From Papio anubis (taxonomy: Eukaryota; Chordata; Mammalia; Primates; Cercopithecidae), in contig NC_044981.1 in NCBI RefSeq assembly GCF_008728515.1, positions 113,823,702-113,887,701 of the forward strand: a stretch of 64,000 bases of DNA, written 5' to 3'. The notes under the pieces were generated by a model. That model had not been told where the DNA came from. It ran no database searches and worked only from the letters and a program-made list of their open reading frames with translations. Below, one piece after another: positions 11,896-23,702 of the stretch (position 1 is the stretch's first letter; every line of letters starts with the position of its first letter). A program made the position numbers and the translations under genes.

Positions 11896-13735
11896 TACTC
11901 TTAACCAGAACTTCCAATGGAAGATGCTATTTTTTTCTTTTTCGTACACAAAAAGATTCCAGGCAGGCTACATTATATTTGGTACAATGAAAGAAGACAG
12001 TGTTACTGATCTTGATGGTCATACTCATTATTTGCTAACATAAGTTATTAGTGATACATACACAAAATAATGCTTTTTAACAGCCACAACATATAGACTT
12101 TTAAAACACAATAGCAAAAAATACAACTCCAGTTCTTAACTTGTTTAAGAGCATAAAATACATAATTATCCACCTGGATACCCTTTCATCGGAAAAGTTA
12201 CAAAGTCTGTATGAGTTGTCAGTAGGTGAATAAGACAAAGTAATCTAAGAGACTCCTAATATCTTTCTATCTCTAAGTCAGTAGATTTTCCAGTCCGATT
12301 CGAGTCATAGTCTTGATTACTTTTGCAAATGTAAGAAGTATTAGGTAACAGGGCTTAGTTTTCTGACCCCAGGGTAACCACACAATGAACATTATGTCAA
12401 ATCATATTTTGTTCTACTGAGTAATGAGAAAGCATAAATCAAGAACCCACCGTGGTATTTTTACAAGTTTTTTTTCTTTTTCTTTTTTTTTTAACATTTA
12501 AACCATACTTGCTTTGCATTTCATTATTATCTCTGCAAACAGGATCAGTAATAGAATTCAGACTATTTTTCAGGCTGAAAAGCAACCTAAATTGAAATCT
12601 ATTACTTTCTTCTGCAAATCTGCCCTACCTTTGTGATGCAAAGTTCACTCACAGAGCCCAGCGGGGTTCCGCTTCAAATGCAGCCTCTCTATGAAAGTGA
12701 AAACTCAGTGAGTATTAACCCTTCATTTCTGAGGGCTGAACTCATTTTTTTCCCCAAAGAGTGGTCTTACATTACATAAGAACCCAGATTTTTATTATCC
12801 CCAGACAGAAAACCAGGATACTATATGGGCCTGAATACCTCAGCAGTTGGGCACTGAAAAGCAGGAAGAGGGGAGCAGACCACTTTCTCCTTTCTCATTT
12901 CTCCCTCTCTTTCAAGATAATCCTCAGGTTATGAAGTTCAGACACAAAAACACAGGTATGAATGTTCACAAGTATACAATTTGAGTGGATTCAAAGGATG
13001 TTAATTTATCATCCCAATCACATCCAATGAACAACATAATCCTGTCCTCAAATAACTTAAAATTGCCTCAAATAGTTCACATTTTTCTTAATATTTGGCA
13101 AAGATTCTTTGAACTTGGCTACCAGCCTAAAATTTCCTTACAATCACAGAATTTGCCCCAGGGTTAAAAGCCAACCACCCAGGTTTGAAACATTTACGTC
13201 TGAACCTGCAATTTGTTGGCCACCCACACTGGCTCATTAAAATGTTGGAACCAAATTTGCTTTGCCAGCTTAATTATCAAAGCCAAGAAATCCATTTCCC
13301 ACCAACTGAATTAGGGACAGAGTTCTCTCTCAATGGAAAAATGAAGACCTGTGTTTTACCCCCTTCTCTAGGTTACTTAATTGCACCTGTCTACTTCCAA
13401 TGAAAAGTGATATTAGAACAAGTTTTGTGTACACACTGAGCACCCAACCCAGCATGAGGCCAGGCCAGGTGTCTCCTTCACCCCAAGTCACACTTTGGCA
13501 AATAAAATAAATCATTTATTTCAGTGGCCTAAGACACATCGTCTACTGCAAGATTTATGCCACTTAACTTTAATCTTCTGTTTTGAACGTGTTCCATTCT
13601 AGGTCATTTTATCATATGTGGCTATTGGAGGCAGACTTCCGACAGACTAGCAAAGTATCAAAGTCTCCTGGTGAAGGTCTTACTTGTTTTAAGGGGAGTA
13701 AATGTAACATATCAGGTAAATGTTCATCCTTTAGC
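11896..13735. other. Unassigned sequence
   Basis: No repeat or gene is recognised in about 1.8 kb, apart from a T/C tract near 12469-12492. Frames at 12985-13167 and 13185-13403 (60 and 72 codons) show nothing familiar. Confidence 0.45.
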
Positions 13736-13849
13736 AGGTGGTTGGCAAACTTTCTGTAAAGGGTCACATAGTAAGTATTTTAGGTTTTGTGGTCTCTTTT
13801 GCAACCACTCAACTCTCATTGTAGTGTGACAGCAGCCACAGACTGTAAA

Positions 13850-14731
13850 TGAAAAATAAAATTCTAAGGTCCCCCAACTGTCTGAATGAACTTTCTTGTC
13901 AACCAGGGCGCTTTTAAAAATGTAACCTGAGACTGGTTCAGGCTAGGATGGAAGTAGGACATGTCTCATGATACCTCTCCAGCATTAATCTCAACACAGA
14001 CCTTAGGTCTCATAAGAAACACTTTACAACCTATTATCTCTAAAGCGTACTGCCTGAAGGCTTCCTCTGCAAATAAGAACTCTGGTCTTCATAATCCTTT
14101 ATCTTAACCCAGACAATTCCTTTCTATTGATCCCAGGTCTTTAGATAAACTCAACCAATTGTCAACAGAAAATGTAAATCTACTTATAGCCTGGAAGCTC
14201 CCCCACTCCTTCCAGTTGTCCTGCCTTTCTGAACCCAACCAATGTATTTCTTTTTTGTTTTTTTTTTTTTTTTTTTTTTTACTGACGGAGTCTCGCTCTG
14301 TCGCCCAGGCTGGAGTGCAGTGGCCGGATCTCAGCTCACTGCAAGCTCCGCCTCCCGGGTTCCCGCCATTCTCCTGCCTCAGCCTCCCGAGTAGCTGGGA
14401 CTACAGGCGCCCACAACCGCACCCGGCTAATTTTTTGTATTTTTAGTAGAGACGAGGTTTCACCGTGGTCTCGATCTCCTGACCTTGTGATCCGCCCGCC
14501 TCGGCCTCCCAAAGTGCTGGGATTACAGGCGTGAGCCACCGCGCCCGGCCCCAATGTATTTCTTAAAGGTACCTGATTGAAATCTCATGTCTCCCTAAAA
14601 TGTGTAAAACCAAGCTGCACCCGACCACCTTGGGCACCTGTTCTCAGGACCTCCCATGGCCCATGCTCACTCATTTGGCTCAGAATAAATCTCTTCAAAT
14701 ATTTCACAGATTTTGACTCTTTTCATCAACA
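13850..14731 (+). mobile_element. Solo ERV1-type LTR (MER4/MER61-like), carrying an AluYR
   Basis: This LTR starts near TGAAAAATAAAATTCTAAGG and ends near TTTTCATCAACA. Without the Alu it is about 570 bp. It has a late polyadenylation signal AATAAA at 14684-14689, after the segment AAACCAAGCTGCACCCGACC. No internal retroviral genes flank it, so it is a solo LTR. The family name is a best guess from remembered sequence, and the target-site duplication is not resolved. Confidence 0.65.
14253..14550 (-). mobile_element. AluYR (Old World monkey type), antisense
   Basis: Full-length Alu with GTGGCCGGATCTCAGCTCAC, the reverse of the monkey-specific GATCCGGCCAC. It has a perfect 14-bp target-site duplication, CCAATGTATTTCTT, at 14239-14252 and 14551-14564. 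A 12-bp stretch between CACCGTG and GTCTCGATC is missing compared with AluY. Such a deletion is, as far as I recall, a feature of the macaque AluYRd branch. The low divergence and intact duplication mark a young insertion. Confidence 0.93.
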
Positions 14732-14956
14732 ATACCTAAGCAAATGTGCATGGCTGCATTCCAATAAAGCAGTATTTACAAAAATAAAAGAAGGGCTAGA
14801 TTTGGCCCCCAGCCAAAGGTTTGCTGACCCCAGCTTTAGTACTTCTTGGCTTTGCTTTCTAGTGAAAGTTAGCCTTTATTTAGCCAAACCAAAACCAAAA
14901 ACAAACCAACAAAGAAACGGAAACACTGGAAAGGGGTTTCTGAAAGAATAGGCCAT

Positions 14957-15108
14957 GTGCCACCTGCACCAAAATCTCCGAGCATACTTTAAAACTATTC
15001 CTATCTCTGGGCTCCAATCCCAGTTTACTCAATCTGGATCCCCAGGAGTGGGGCCCGGGAATCTGGATGTTTACAACTTTCCTGGTTAACTCTTACAGCG
15101 ACAAATTT
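14957..15108. repeat. MER5/MER3-like hAT remnant
   Basis: The segment with TCTGGATCCCCAGGAGTGGG, then GGCCCGGGAATCTGGATGTT resembles the AATCTCTGGGGGTGGGGCCCAGGAATCTG core of MER5A/MER3-type elements. Ends are not sharply defined. Confidence 0.5.
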
Positions 15109-15486
15109 AAGACCTTAAGGGCCATGACTTCAAGGTAAGATAGGACTGCATCTGTTGGAGGTAATGGTTTTTGGGGCAACTCTATTATCCAAATAGTAAG
15201 CTCAAAAGAGAGATGCATTCATTCCAGCGACTATTTGTTACCCCACAGATGAGTATTACATTTAGCTGTTTGTTGAAAAAAAATTTTTAATACAAAAAAA
15301 GGAAATAAGTGTTCCATATTCTATTCTCTGTTTCTCCCATATCATAGCCATTTAAACTCAGCTTTGATTTTCTTATTACATGTAAGTAAGTGGAAATAAA
15401 CCTTAATTGCTTAATTCTTTACAACTCATTCTTCACAAGCCCATGCGCGTATACTTGAGAGCATGACTCTTTGGTTTTGGTTTCTC

Positions 15487-15787
15487 GCCGGGCGCGGTGG
15501 CTCAAGCCTGTAATCCCAGCACTTTGGGAGGCCGAGACGGGCGGATCACGAGGTCAGGAGATCGAGACCATCCTGGCTAACACGGTGAAACCCCGTCTCT
15601 ACTAAAAAATACAAAAAACTAGCCGGGCGAGGTGGCGGGCGCCTGTAGTCCCAGCTACTCGGGAGGCTGAGGCAGGAGAATGGCGGGAACCCGGGAGGCG
15701 GAGCTTGCAGTGAGCTGAGATCCGGCCACAGCACTCCAGCCTGGGTGACAGAGCAAGACTCCGTCTCAAAAAAAAAAAAAAAAAAAA
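15487..15787 (+). mobile_element. AluYR (Old World monkey type), full length
   Basis: It runs from GCCGGGCGCGGTGG (first G missing) to a ~19-A tail. It has GAGATCCGGCCAC, CTAGCCGGGCGAGGTGG and GGAGAATGGCGGGAACC. It is very close to a consensus Alu, so a young, lineage-specific copy is likely. I could not find a clean target-site duplication. Confidence 0.95.
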
Positions 15788-16804
15788 GAAAACATTTCTT
15801 TTAATAGGAATCAGCTATTTACTATGTTGCATAGAATTCTATTAACTCCTTTTACACATTAGGCTTTGTAGAAATGTCCGCATCAGGGGTCTAAAGACAG
15901 AGTTGCTTTTTATCCTGTCTCTCCTTTCAGTAACATGCTCAATTTGGAATTTAATTATTCTTCCCCAAACTAAGACACACCTCTCGAGTGGGTGCAAGGG
16001 TTCCTCTCTTTCCATAATCCCTTTGTCTGTCTGGGTGTCTAGTCATATTTTTCCTGAAATGTCATGTCGATATCAGCCGTCATTCATCCTCCTCCTCATG
16101 GTGAGTATGTGGCTGCAATTCACTGCTTGAGACTAATCAGGGGACCACGGTGCATTACAAAACATTGGTTTGCTTTTCTTGACATTTGAGAATTTTAACT
16201 CAAGTGTGCAAATCCTGGTGAAAACAACACAGTGTGTAATTTCAAGTGGTCTATCTAGATCCCAGCTGGCCCATCCTGAGGCACCCAGCAATCCCCTGTG
16301 TTGCAGAATGTGGGTGCCACGTAGGTCACAGCCAATCCCCCTTAAAGAGTTTATGCTTTGGCATGAAACACGTCAGGTCTGCAGCTCATAAGCAATGAAA
16401 TGTCCCAGACAGGAAGATAAGAAAAAAGGTGGGAAGCTGAGTATAATGAAAAGAAAAGCAGACTCAGGACTTAGCCTGTCTCTAACCACAAAGCCTAGGA
16501 TAATCCGATTAGCAATGAAATTCTCCCATTCTACAATTTCAGTTCATATATCAGCTATTTAAATCTGAAGACAGGAGTTCACACAGAATAGGAAAAACAT
16601 GAGAAACACTGATAAAAATAATGTATCCAAACCCAAACTCATTTTCTCCTGACCAAGACTACTATTTATTCTGAACTTCTTTTTTTGTTTTTGTTTTTCT
16701 TTCTGGCCAAGACAATTTTCATATTTAATGGCAATGATATTTTTAAGTATGTAATATATACATTAAAATAAAAATAACGGGTGGTTTTTCCATGTGGTAT
16801 GTAT
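15788..16804. other. Unassigned sequence
   Basis: No recognisable repeat or gene. Frames at 15903-16130 and 16170-16391 (75 and 73 codons) carry no known domain. Confidence 0.45.
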
Positions 16805-16935
16805 TTTTTCTGTTAACAAATACTTATGGAGGATCTACCACATGCTAACCACATCTACACTGGGACCGTATGGTTAAAAAAAAGGAGAGGAGTGGGGCAG
16901 AGGATTGGCTTCCTGCCCTCTTGGGGTTCACTTGT
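16805..16935 (-). repeat. L2 LINE 3' end, antisense (short)
   Basis: ACAAATACTTATGGAGGATC followed by 'taccacatgctaacca' and later CTGCCCTCTTGGGGTTCACT follow the reverse L2 3' end (AACAAATATTTATTGAGC, then CCTGCCCTCATGGAGCTTAC). Confidence 0.55.
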
Positions 16936-16984
16936 CACCTCCACCCAAGCTTCAATTCCCCCAGGCCTTATTCCAACATTGTCT

Positions 16985-17405
16985 TCTTTCAATATTTTAT
17001 TTATTCAGCTCAATATTCAAAAGGCATAAAAGGCTGTACAGTGAACAGTATCTCTTCCATGCATGTCCTCTGGCTTCTCAGTCTGCTCCCTAGAGGCAAC
17101 TAATACTATTAGCTTCTTATCTAGCCTTCCAGACAAATGTTATACTATTTAAGCAAACAAGCATATTCTCCCTCTTTCCTTTTCTTTAAACACAATCAAT
17201 ATTCATATATATGCTCTACTTTGTACCTTGCTTTTTATGAGTAAGTATTGGAGTTCATTCCATATTGGCGCATCTTGTTTATAGCTGCATAGTATTCCAT
17301 TGTGTGGCTATCCCATGGTTTATTTAATAAGTGTCTTTAATGCAGATTTATGTTGCTTTCAATCTTTCATTATTACAAACTATTAACGTATATCCTATCA
17401 TTCAC
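16985..17405 (-). repeat. L1M fragment, antisense
   Basis: Order: CTCCCTAGAGGCAACTAATA, TTGTACCTTGCTTTTTATGA, GGAGTTCATTCCATATTGGC, GCTGCATAGTATTCCATTGT, TTTCAATCTTTCATTATTAC. Reversed, this is the L1 ORF2/3' UTR string around GGAATACTATGCAGCTATAA. It is strongly diverged and non-coding. Confidence 0.75.
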
Positions 17406-18699
17406 ATATGCACACACATCCTAATATACAAAGCCATGCTATCATCATTAATGGAGTAAGTTGGCTTCATGTATTTCTTGCACATACAGGGGGTCTCCAA
17501 CCCATAAGCAGAAACAACAGGGGCTGACCCTGACCCCTCTACACCAGTGAAGCCCTCATCACTCTGAAGAGATATGTTAAAGAGAATTCACTGCTGTTCA
17601 GATCCTGTTGTGCTCTGTATCCTGGAAAGTTTCCTTGTGAGAAAGGAAAAGCAAAGAATCCAGTAGAGATTCTGGAAATCTGTAAATAATCATCGTGCTT
17701 TTCTGAGGTCTACAAACAACCACAGTGAACTGCATCAACCCCTAGTGCAGCCAGAAGCTGACCGGGTTCGGCTGCAGGGTTAAGAGCTTACAGAGCCATA
17801 ACCCTCATGTCACACACAGAGTTCAGGCATCGGGTGTCATAAATCTGGAAGAATTTCTTGCTCAAAGGCCCTCTTGGCATGATTTTTTTTTTTTTTTTCA
17901 AAATGCAGTTAAATGTTCAGTTTTCTTCATCTCTCCATGCAGCTGCAAACTCTACTGGCTTACATGCCCCTACAAGAAGGCATAACTGGTATGTTTCCTT
18001 TTAAATCAAACACCTTCTATAGGTACTTTGGCAGCTCTTCTAAGTCTCTAAAAGCAGAAGGGGACAGAGAAAGGACCACCCACACAGTTAGGTTTATTTG
18101 TACTGCATGATCCTTATGGCCCACTGTAAAGGGCAGCCCCTCCCCACACACTCCTCATACAGGTGGCTCCTCCTGCCCTCTGTTCTGGGGACTTCATCGT
18201 CAGTGCAAACTGTGTCATTAGTGTGAACAACCAGAGTCCTGTCCTTATTACCCCATCACTTAACTTGGTGATGGCAATTTATTGAGCGCCCATAACATGC
18301 AAGGTGCTATAAAATTTATTAAATTTTGAAATGATGGAAAGTGCATCGTGTAAATGAATCCAGATGGGTTCCTGGAAAGGCTGAAAAGATTTTTACAGAC
18401 ATGAAAATGAAACAGTTATATTTTATCTCACATAAATGGCAAAGGGGGGCGTGTGGACTCAAAATGTATGACTATTAATTGAGTATTCATTTATAACATA
18501 TTAAATTAGTTCACAGATTGTAATAAAGCCTTCAAAAATTGCCTGATATAGAATGGCCCTTTCAGTACCCTGGTCTACAGCAGGTTTGCTTTACATTGCC
18601 TCAGAAATATAAAGATGGCACAACTGAAATTCAGCACAAATGATGGAGGACACATTCTATTTTGTAATGGTCAAGTTTCTTGCCAATTAAAATTTCTTC
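17406..18699. other. Unassigned sequence
   Basis: Mostly unique-looking DNA with an 18-T run at 17882-17899 and a short MIR/L2-like motif (ATTTATTGAGCGCCCATAAC) near 18280. No gene is recognised. Confidence 0.45.
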
Positions 18700-19013
18700 T
18701 GGGCCAGATGCAATGGCTCACTCCTGTAATCCCAGCACTTTGGGAGGCCAAGGTGGGTGGATCACAAGGTCAGGAGTTTCAGACCAGCCTGGCCAATATG
18801 GTGAAACGCTATCTCTACTAAAAATACAAAAATTAGCTGGGCGTAGTGGTGGCAGGCACCTGTAATGCCAGCTACTCGGGAGGTTGACGCAGGAGAATCA
18901 CTTGAACCCGGGAGGTGGAGGTGGCAGTGAGCTGAGATCGTGCCACTGTATTCCAGCCTGGGCAACAGAGCAAGACTCCATCTCAAAAAAAACAAAAAAC
19001 AAACAAAAAAAAA
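18700..19013 (+). mobile_element. AluS-like, full length
   Basis: Complete dimeric Alu (GGGCCAGATGCAATGGCTCA to an AAAAAAACAAAAAACAAAC tail). Left-arm TTTCAGACCAGCCTGGCCAA and the lack of Y-class markers support S class. Confidence 0.92.
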
Positions 19014-19479
19014 CCTTTATTCTGTTATAGGAACTATTGGTGGCAATGACTTATATTAGGTTGGGGGCAGTATGGCCTAATTTATAGAAACCAGGCACAA
19101 AATTTAAAAGAAAAAAAGGGTTCTGGGAGATAATAGGACTCAGCAGCTTCCCTCTCTCATTTCTCATCCCAAACCATAGCCAACTGAGGGCAGTTTCGGG
19201 AAGTTTACTAGCAACTACATGCTTTGTAAAATGTAGTTAATTTTATGTGCACATTAAAACCATAAGAATAATTACATAAAAATATAAAATATAAACATAT
19301 AAGACTATCTTACAATGTAAATACATGGGTATGTGTATATCTGTGTATATATATATGTGAATACCTTAAGATGAAAAAGGGGCACTATTAAATGGTTGAT
19401 CTGTATCATCTGATAATTCCACACTGGGGGATATACTAAAAGTAAATGCCCCCTTATCATTTACCAATAAAAAGGAATT

Positions 19480-20000
19480 TTTGGAAAGATGTTTATAGCA
19501 ATGTGTAGTATCCAGGCTCCAAGATGACCTGTTAGTGATCCCCACCTCCTGCCATTCACAACCATGAATAGTCCTCTCCCATGCTGTATCAGGGTTGGTC
19601 TGTGCGACCAATAAAATATGGTAGAAGTTAAAGTATATTACTTCCAAGATTAGGTTAAAAAAAACATGACTTCCATTTGAGGGCTCTCTCTCTTTCTCTT
19701 TCTCTCATCACTCATTCCAGGGGAAGTCAGCTACCATGTCATGAGCACCCCTATGGGGAGACCCATGTGTTGGTTGCCATGTGAATGAAGTTGGAGGTGG
19801 ATCCTCCAGCCCCAGTGAAGCCCTCAGAGGAGACTGCAGCCCCAGGCAACAGCTTGACTGCAATCTCATGAGACCTAATGAGCAGCTAAGCCACTCTTGA
19901 ATTCCTGACCCCCAGAAACTGCATGAGATAGTAAATGGTTATTGCTTTAAGATGTTGTATTTTGGGATAATTTGTTGCATTGCAATAAATAACCAATACA
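19480..20000 (+). mobile_element. MaLR LTR, MLT1-type (first of three)
   Basis: It contains CCACCTCCTGCCATTCACAA, 'gtggatcctccagccccagtgaag', TTGACTGCAATCTCATGAGA and the terminal GGTTATTGCTTTAAGATGTT, then GGGATAATTTGTTGCATTGC and AATAACCAATACA. This is a typical old MLT1 LTR 3' half. No internal gag or pol is seen. Confidence 0.75.
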
Positions 20001-20439
20001 TGGTGCTATCAAGTTAGTGTAATTGTAATAACAGAAATGCTCAAACTGGGAAGCTGCTAAGCAAATTATGATATATTATCTTGATGAACTCGTGAATAAT
20101 TATTTTTAAAATTATAAGCATTTTGGTGTTTTCCCTAAGCATGTGTATACAAAATGGCTTGAAAAACCAAAGTGCAGATACATGCACTAATTAAACAATA
20201 GAGAAAGTATGCACGTATGCATTTTCTCAAAGATCACTGAGAATTTGGAATGAAATAAATAGCTACCCTTAATCATTTCCTGGATTAGTTTTAAATATAT
20301 AGAACTATACAAAGTAAGAAAAAAATCTGCACATATAAATTGCAAATGCACTATTTAATGTGAATGGTGAATGCTAAAGATAATAGTGCTGTGGCCTGAC
20401 ATTGCAGAATGAGGGAACTGGTTTCTCTCTATGAATAAT

Positions 20440-20880
20440 CGTGGTAGATTAATGGAGATTTTAAAACACTGCCTGCAACCTCTCTGACACTCCTTGCATC
20501 AAGAGGTGAGATGTATTTTGCCTCCCTTTGAATTGGGGCGTATTAATGGTTTGTTTGTTAGCAGTAGAAGTTACTGAAGTGAAGACCTGCAGCTTCCAAG
20601 ACTGCATCACACAAGGCCTACAGCTTCTGCCTGGTTCACTTGGGACACTCATTCTGAGAGAAGCCACCTGCCATGTTGAAAGTCTGACTACCCACATGCT
20701 GCGAAAGTCATGTGTAGACACCAACTGCTCTCCATGTGGGTGAGCCAAGTGACTCCCCCAAATGAGAACTGCCAAGCTGAGCCCTTCCCAAATGCCTAAA
20801 CCACAAAGCTGTGAACAAAATAAGATAGCTTCATAGCACTAAGTTTTAGGGAATGTGCTAAGCAGCCATAGTAACCAGAA
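20440..20880 (+). mobile_element. MaLR LTR, MLT1-type (second of three)
   Basis: Old MLT1-like features: GTAGAAGTTACTGAAGTGAA, GGTTCACTTGGGACACTCAT, AGAAGCCACCTGCCATGTTG and terminal CACTAAGTTTTAGGGAATGT. The frame on the plus strand (20528-20743) lies in the LTR and is not a gene. Confidence 0.6.
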
Positions 20881-20904
20881 GGAGACCAATTTTTAAAATG
20901 GTGC

Positions 20905-21350
20905 CAATTCTCACCCATTCCGATATCCATACATTTTGCTATAAGACATTGAGAAGCAGAGTCTCTTTCCTCATTTTTTGAATCTGGGCTGAACTTGTGG
21001 CTTGCTGTGGTGTGCAGAGAAGAAACGGTGTGCTGGTTTTGAGCTTAGCCTCATATAGCCCCTGCTTTTCCACTCTCATAAGACCCAGGCATCACTAAAA
21101 GAACAAGCCTAGGTTTGTCTGTTGGAAGACGAAGGACCACGTACAGGTGAGCCAACTTATCCTAGCTACTCCCAGACCAACCAGCTGGAGAGTCACAACA
21201 CATAAGTCACTCCCCCAGGTACGACCAGAAGAACTGCCCAGCTGACCCACAGATCATGAACAATAATCAATGTATCCTTTTGTATGCCAGTGAGCTTTTG
21301 TGGTTGTTTGTTACACAGCATTATTGTGGCAATAGATAGCTAATATAATA
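20905..21350 (+). mobile_element. MaLR LTR, MLT1-type (third of three)
   Basis: Segments GGCTGAACTTGTGGCTTGCT, CCAGCTGGAGAGTCACAACA and the end GTTTGTTACACAGCATTATT followed by GGCAATAGATAGCTAATATA follow the MLT1 3' end pattern. It lies directly after the second copy. Confidence 0.6.
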
Positions 21351-23327
21351 ATCACATTAAATCAATGTATATGATAAACTGGTGTATCTTTCACAAAACT
21401 TGAAAATGCCAGCTTATAAAAACTCAATAATGTCATCTTACATATGTCAATTTCTTTTATGACTTGATGCAGATTAATTAGTATACAATACTCCCAACTT
21501 TCTTTGGGGAATTATTTTGTATTTTAGCTGACAATCTGTAACTCATAAGGATAGATATGAAGAGATACTATTTGAGAAGCAGTTTTAACACCAGAGTGAA
21601 GTTCACTGGCAATGCATGGTGCTGGTAGTAATAATTTTATAGGCTTTAAAAAAAAAATTGCTCTTTGTCTCTGATGGCACCTTGTATTGTAGCTTTAGGG
21701 ACTGTAGAGAGAAAAGAGAGTCGAGCCCACCTCCAAAAAGGCCAAGGCCAGAACTACCCTGGTACTTATTTTGACCCTGCATTGCTTAGCAGATTGGCAG
21801 CAAGGTTCAAACAGAGCCAAATAGCAGGATGGTTTTTACCCACACAATTTTCCTAATAATAGACACGCAGTAATTATGTGCATGGCAACTATGTACCAAA
21901 CTACTGTGAGGATCTATTTAAGTAATAGAAACGGAAATCTCTACATACAATACTTATTACTCATAGGAAAAGACAAACTTAAATACTATTTACATCAATT
22001 CAGATAATGCACCACCACTAAAGCCAATAGCAAAGCATATAATGAAGTGTTGAAAGAACTTTTTTTGAACCATATTTATGGCCTTTATTCTAATCCTGAT
22101 CTATGGGAGTTTACCAAAAATTTCCAAAGGCAACTATAATTCTAAGCAGGCTAAAAATATATTGCTACTCAGTCCACTCTCTTCTTAACCTTTTAACCCC
22201 ATGATGGTCAGCCATAACGTTCAATATTGTGGTCAGAGTCCAAAAGTTTTAATGTTCAGCTTGCTTCTGGCTACTGGGTTTTATCTTCTAGCTACTAATT
22301 TAACCCAACTGCATCCTAAAATTGACTTTGGCAATGCATTTTAAAATGTGGGAAAAACAGATAAGATGGCTCTGTCTTCTCCCTGTCCTCCAGCAGAGAA
22401 TGCTCCTTCCCTCTCAAATTGATACCAACTTTCTGCACATGATACTGTCGCAGCTGCCAATTTATATCCAGGAGCAGAATTGGGGTGAGGATGGATGTAT
22501 ATACATACTGGGCTGAACAATATAATATTTAAATACAAGATTAAGACAACCACTGGAATGATGTCACAGGGCAGTACATGTGAACTGGAGACTAAAATGT
22601 GGCTTTGGACAAAGTGGCATTTATGGTGTCTTCCAACCCTGAGACTCACTGATGGGTAGCTACATGAATGGCAAAGGTATTTAAAAGAGACAGAAGCTTC
22701 CAGCGGGTTGAAATAATCTGAAAACGTAGGACTGCTAGAAACAATGATACCCCAGAGGCAATCAGCATACTTAGCTCCTAGCTTCTGCTTTCCAAATACC
22801 CTTCCCAGTTCTGGTTCTGCCAGAGAATGCCACCACTCCTATCCTAACAATAAGAAAAAGAAAAGCAGATAATCCACGAAATCTAATTTTTTGAGCCCGT
22901 TAAGAGTGTTGAGATGGAAAGGCAACCAAGTGAACTGACTTCCAGAGTGACATGCACCTCTGAGGGAGAAAAGACACAAGCACTGTTTCAGCTTCGACAG
23001 TGTAGGGCAGAAAGAGGCGGCAGCAAAAAAAGCCGGTGAGAAAAAAAAATTACAAAAAAACGAAGGTTTTAAGAAATTCTGTGTGGGTTAGTGTGACAGA
23101 TTAAGACTTCTGAGATCCCCAAACATGAGAAGTCTGTCCCTACTTCCTACTCTTTTTCCACAGGACTCTGAACTACCCTGAGAAACTCAAAGGCCTGAGT
23201 GAGCTGTGCTCAGGGCACAGGCCCTGCTGAGGTTTGAGTTGGCGACAGGAGTCTCCTGACAAGCCCATCTGCACTTCAGGCCTTCCTCGAGTACAAGGAG
23301 TGCTTAGTTGCCAATGAAAGACAGTGT
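21351..23327. other. Unassigned sequence
   Basis: About 2 kb with no recognised repeat. The longest frame is 102 codons on the minus strand (22341-22649), without a familiar domain. Confidence 0.45.
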
Positions 23328-23702
23328 CTTAGTCAGCATGGGCTGCTATAGCAAAATACCATAGACTGGGTGGCTTAAACAACAGATATTTACTTCTCAC
23401 CTTTCTGGAGGTGGGGAAGTCCAAGATCAAAGGGCCAGCAGATTCAATTCCTGGTGAGGGCTCTCTTCCTGTCTTGCAGATGGCCACCTTCTCACTGTGT
23501 CCTCACATGTTGAAGAGAGAGAGTTCTGGTGCCTGTTCTTCTTCTAATAAAGGCACTAATCCCATCATAAGGGCTCCATCTCCATGATTTCATCTAAACC
23601 TAATCACCTCCCCAAGGCTCCACCTCCAAATACCATGACACTGGGGGCTGAAGCTTCAACATATGAATTTGGGGAGACACTAGAACATTCAGTCCATAAC
23701 AG
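23328..23702 (-). mobile_element. MLT1A/B-type MaLR solo LTR, antisense
   Basis: Reverse-strand landmarks are strong: TGTCTTAGTCAGCATGGGCT, CCATAGACTGGGTGGCTTAA, CTGGAGGTGGGGAAGTCCAA, ATCCCATCATAAGGGCTCCA and AACATATGAATTTGGGGAGA. The ~375 bp length is usual for an MLT1 LTR. No flanking internal sequence is seen. Confidence 0.85.

Larger units (their letters stand above)
13736..14836. mobile_element. hAT-Charlie-type MER DNA transposon, split by an LTR
   Basis: The left half (13736-13849) reads GGTTGGCAAACTTTCTGTAA, then 'gcaaccactcaactctcattgtag'. The right half (about 14732-14836) reads TTCCAATAAAGCAGTATTTA and ends GGTTTGCTGACCCCAGCTTT. The two ends are inverted (GGTTGGCAAAC and GTTTGCTGACC), and together they form one non-autonomous DNA transposon of a common mammalian MER type. 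I do not give a subfamily name. The 13850-14731 interior is a later LTR. Confidence 0.75.
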
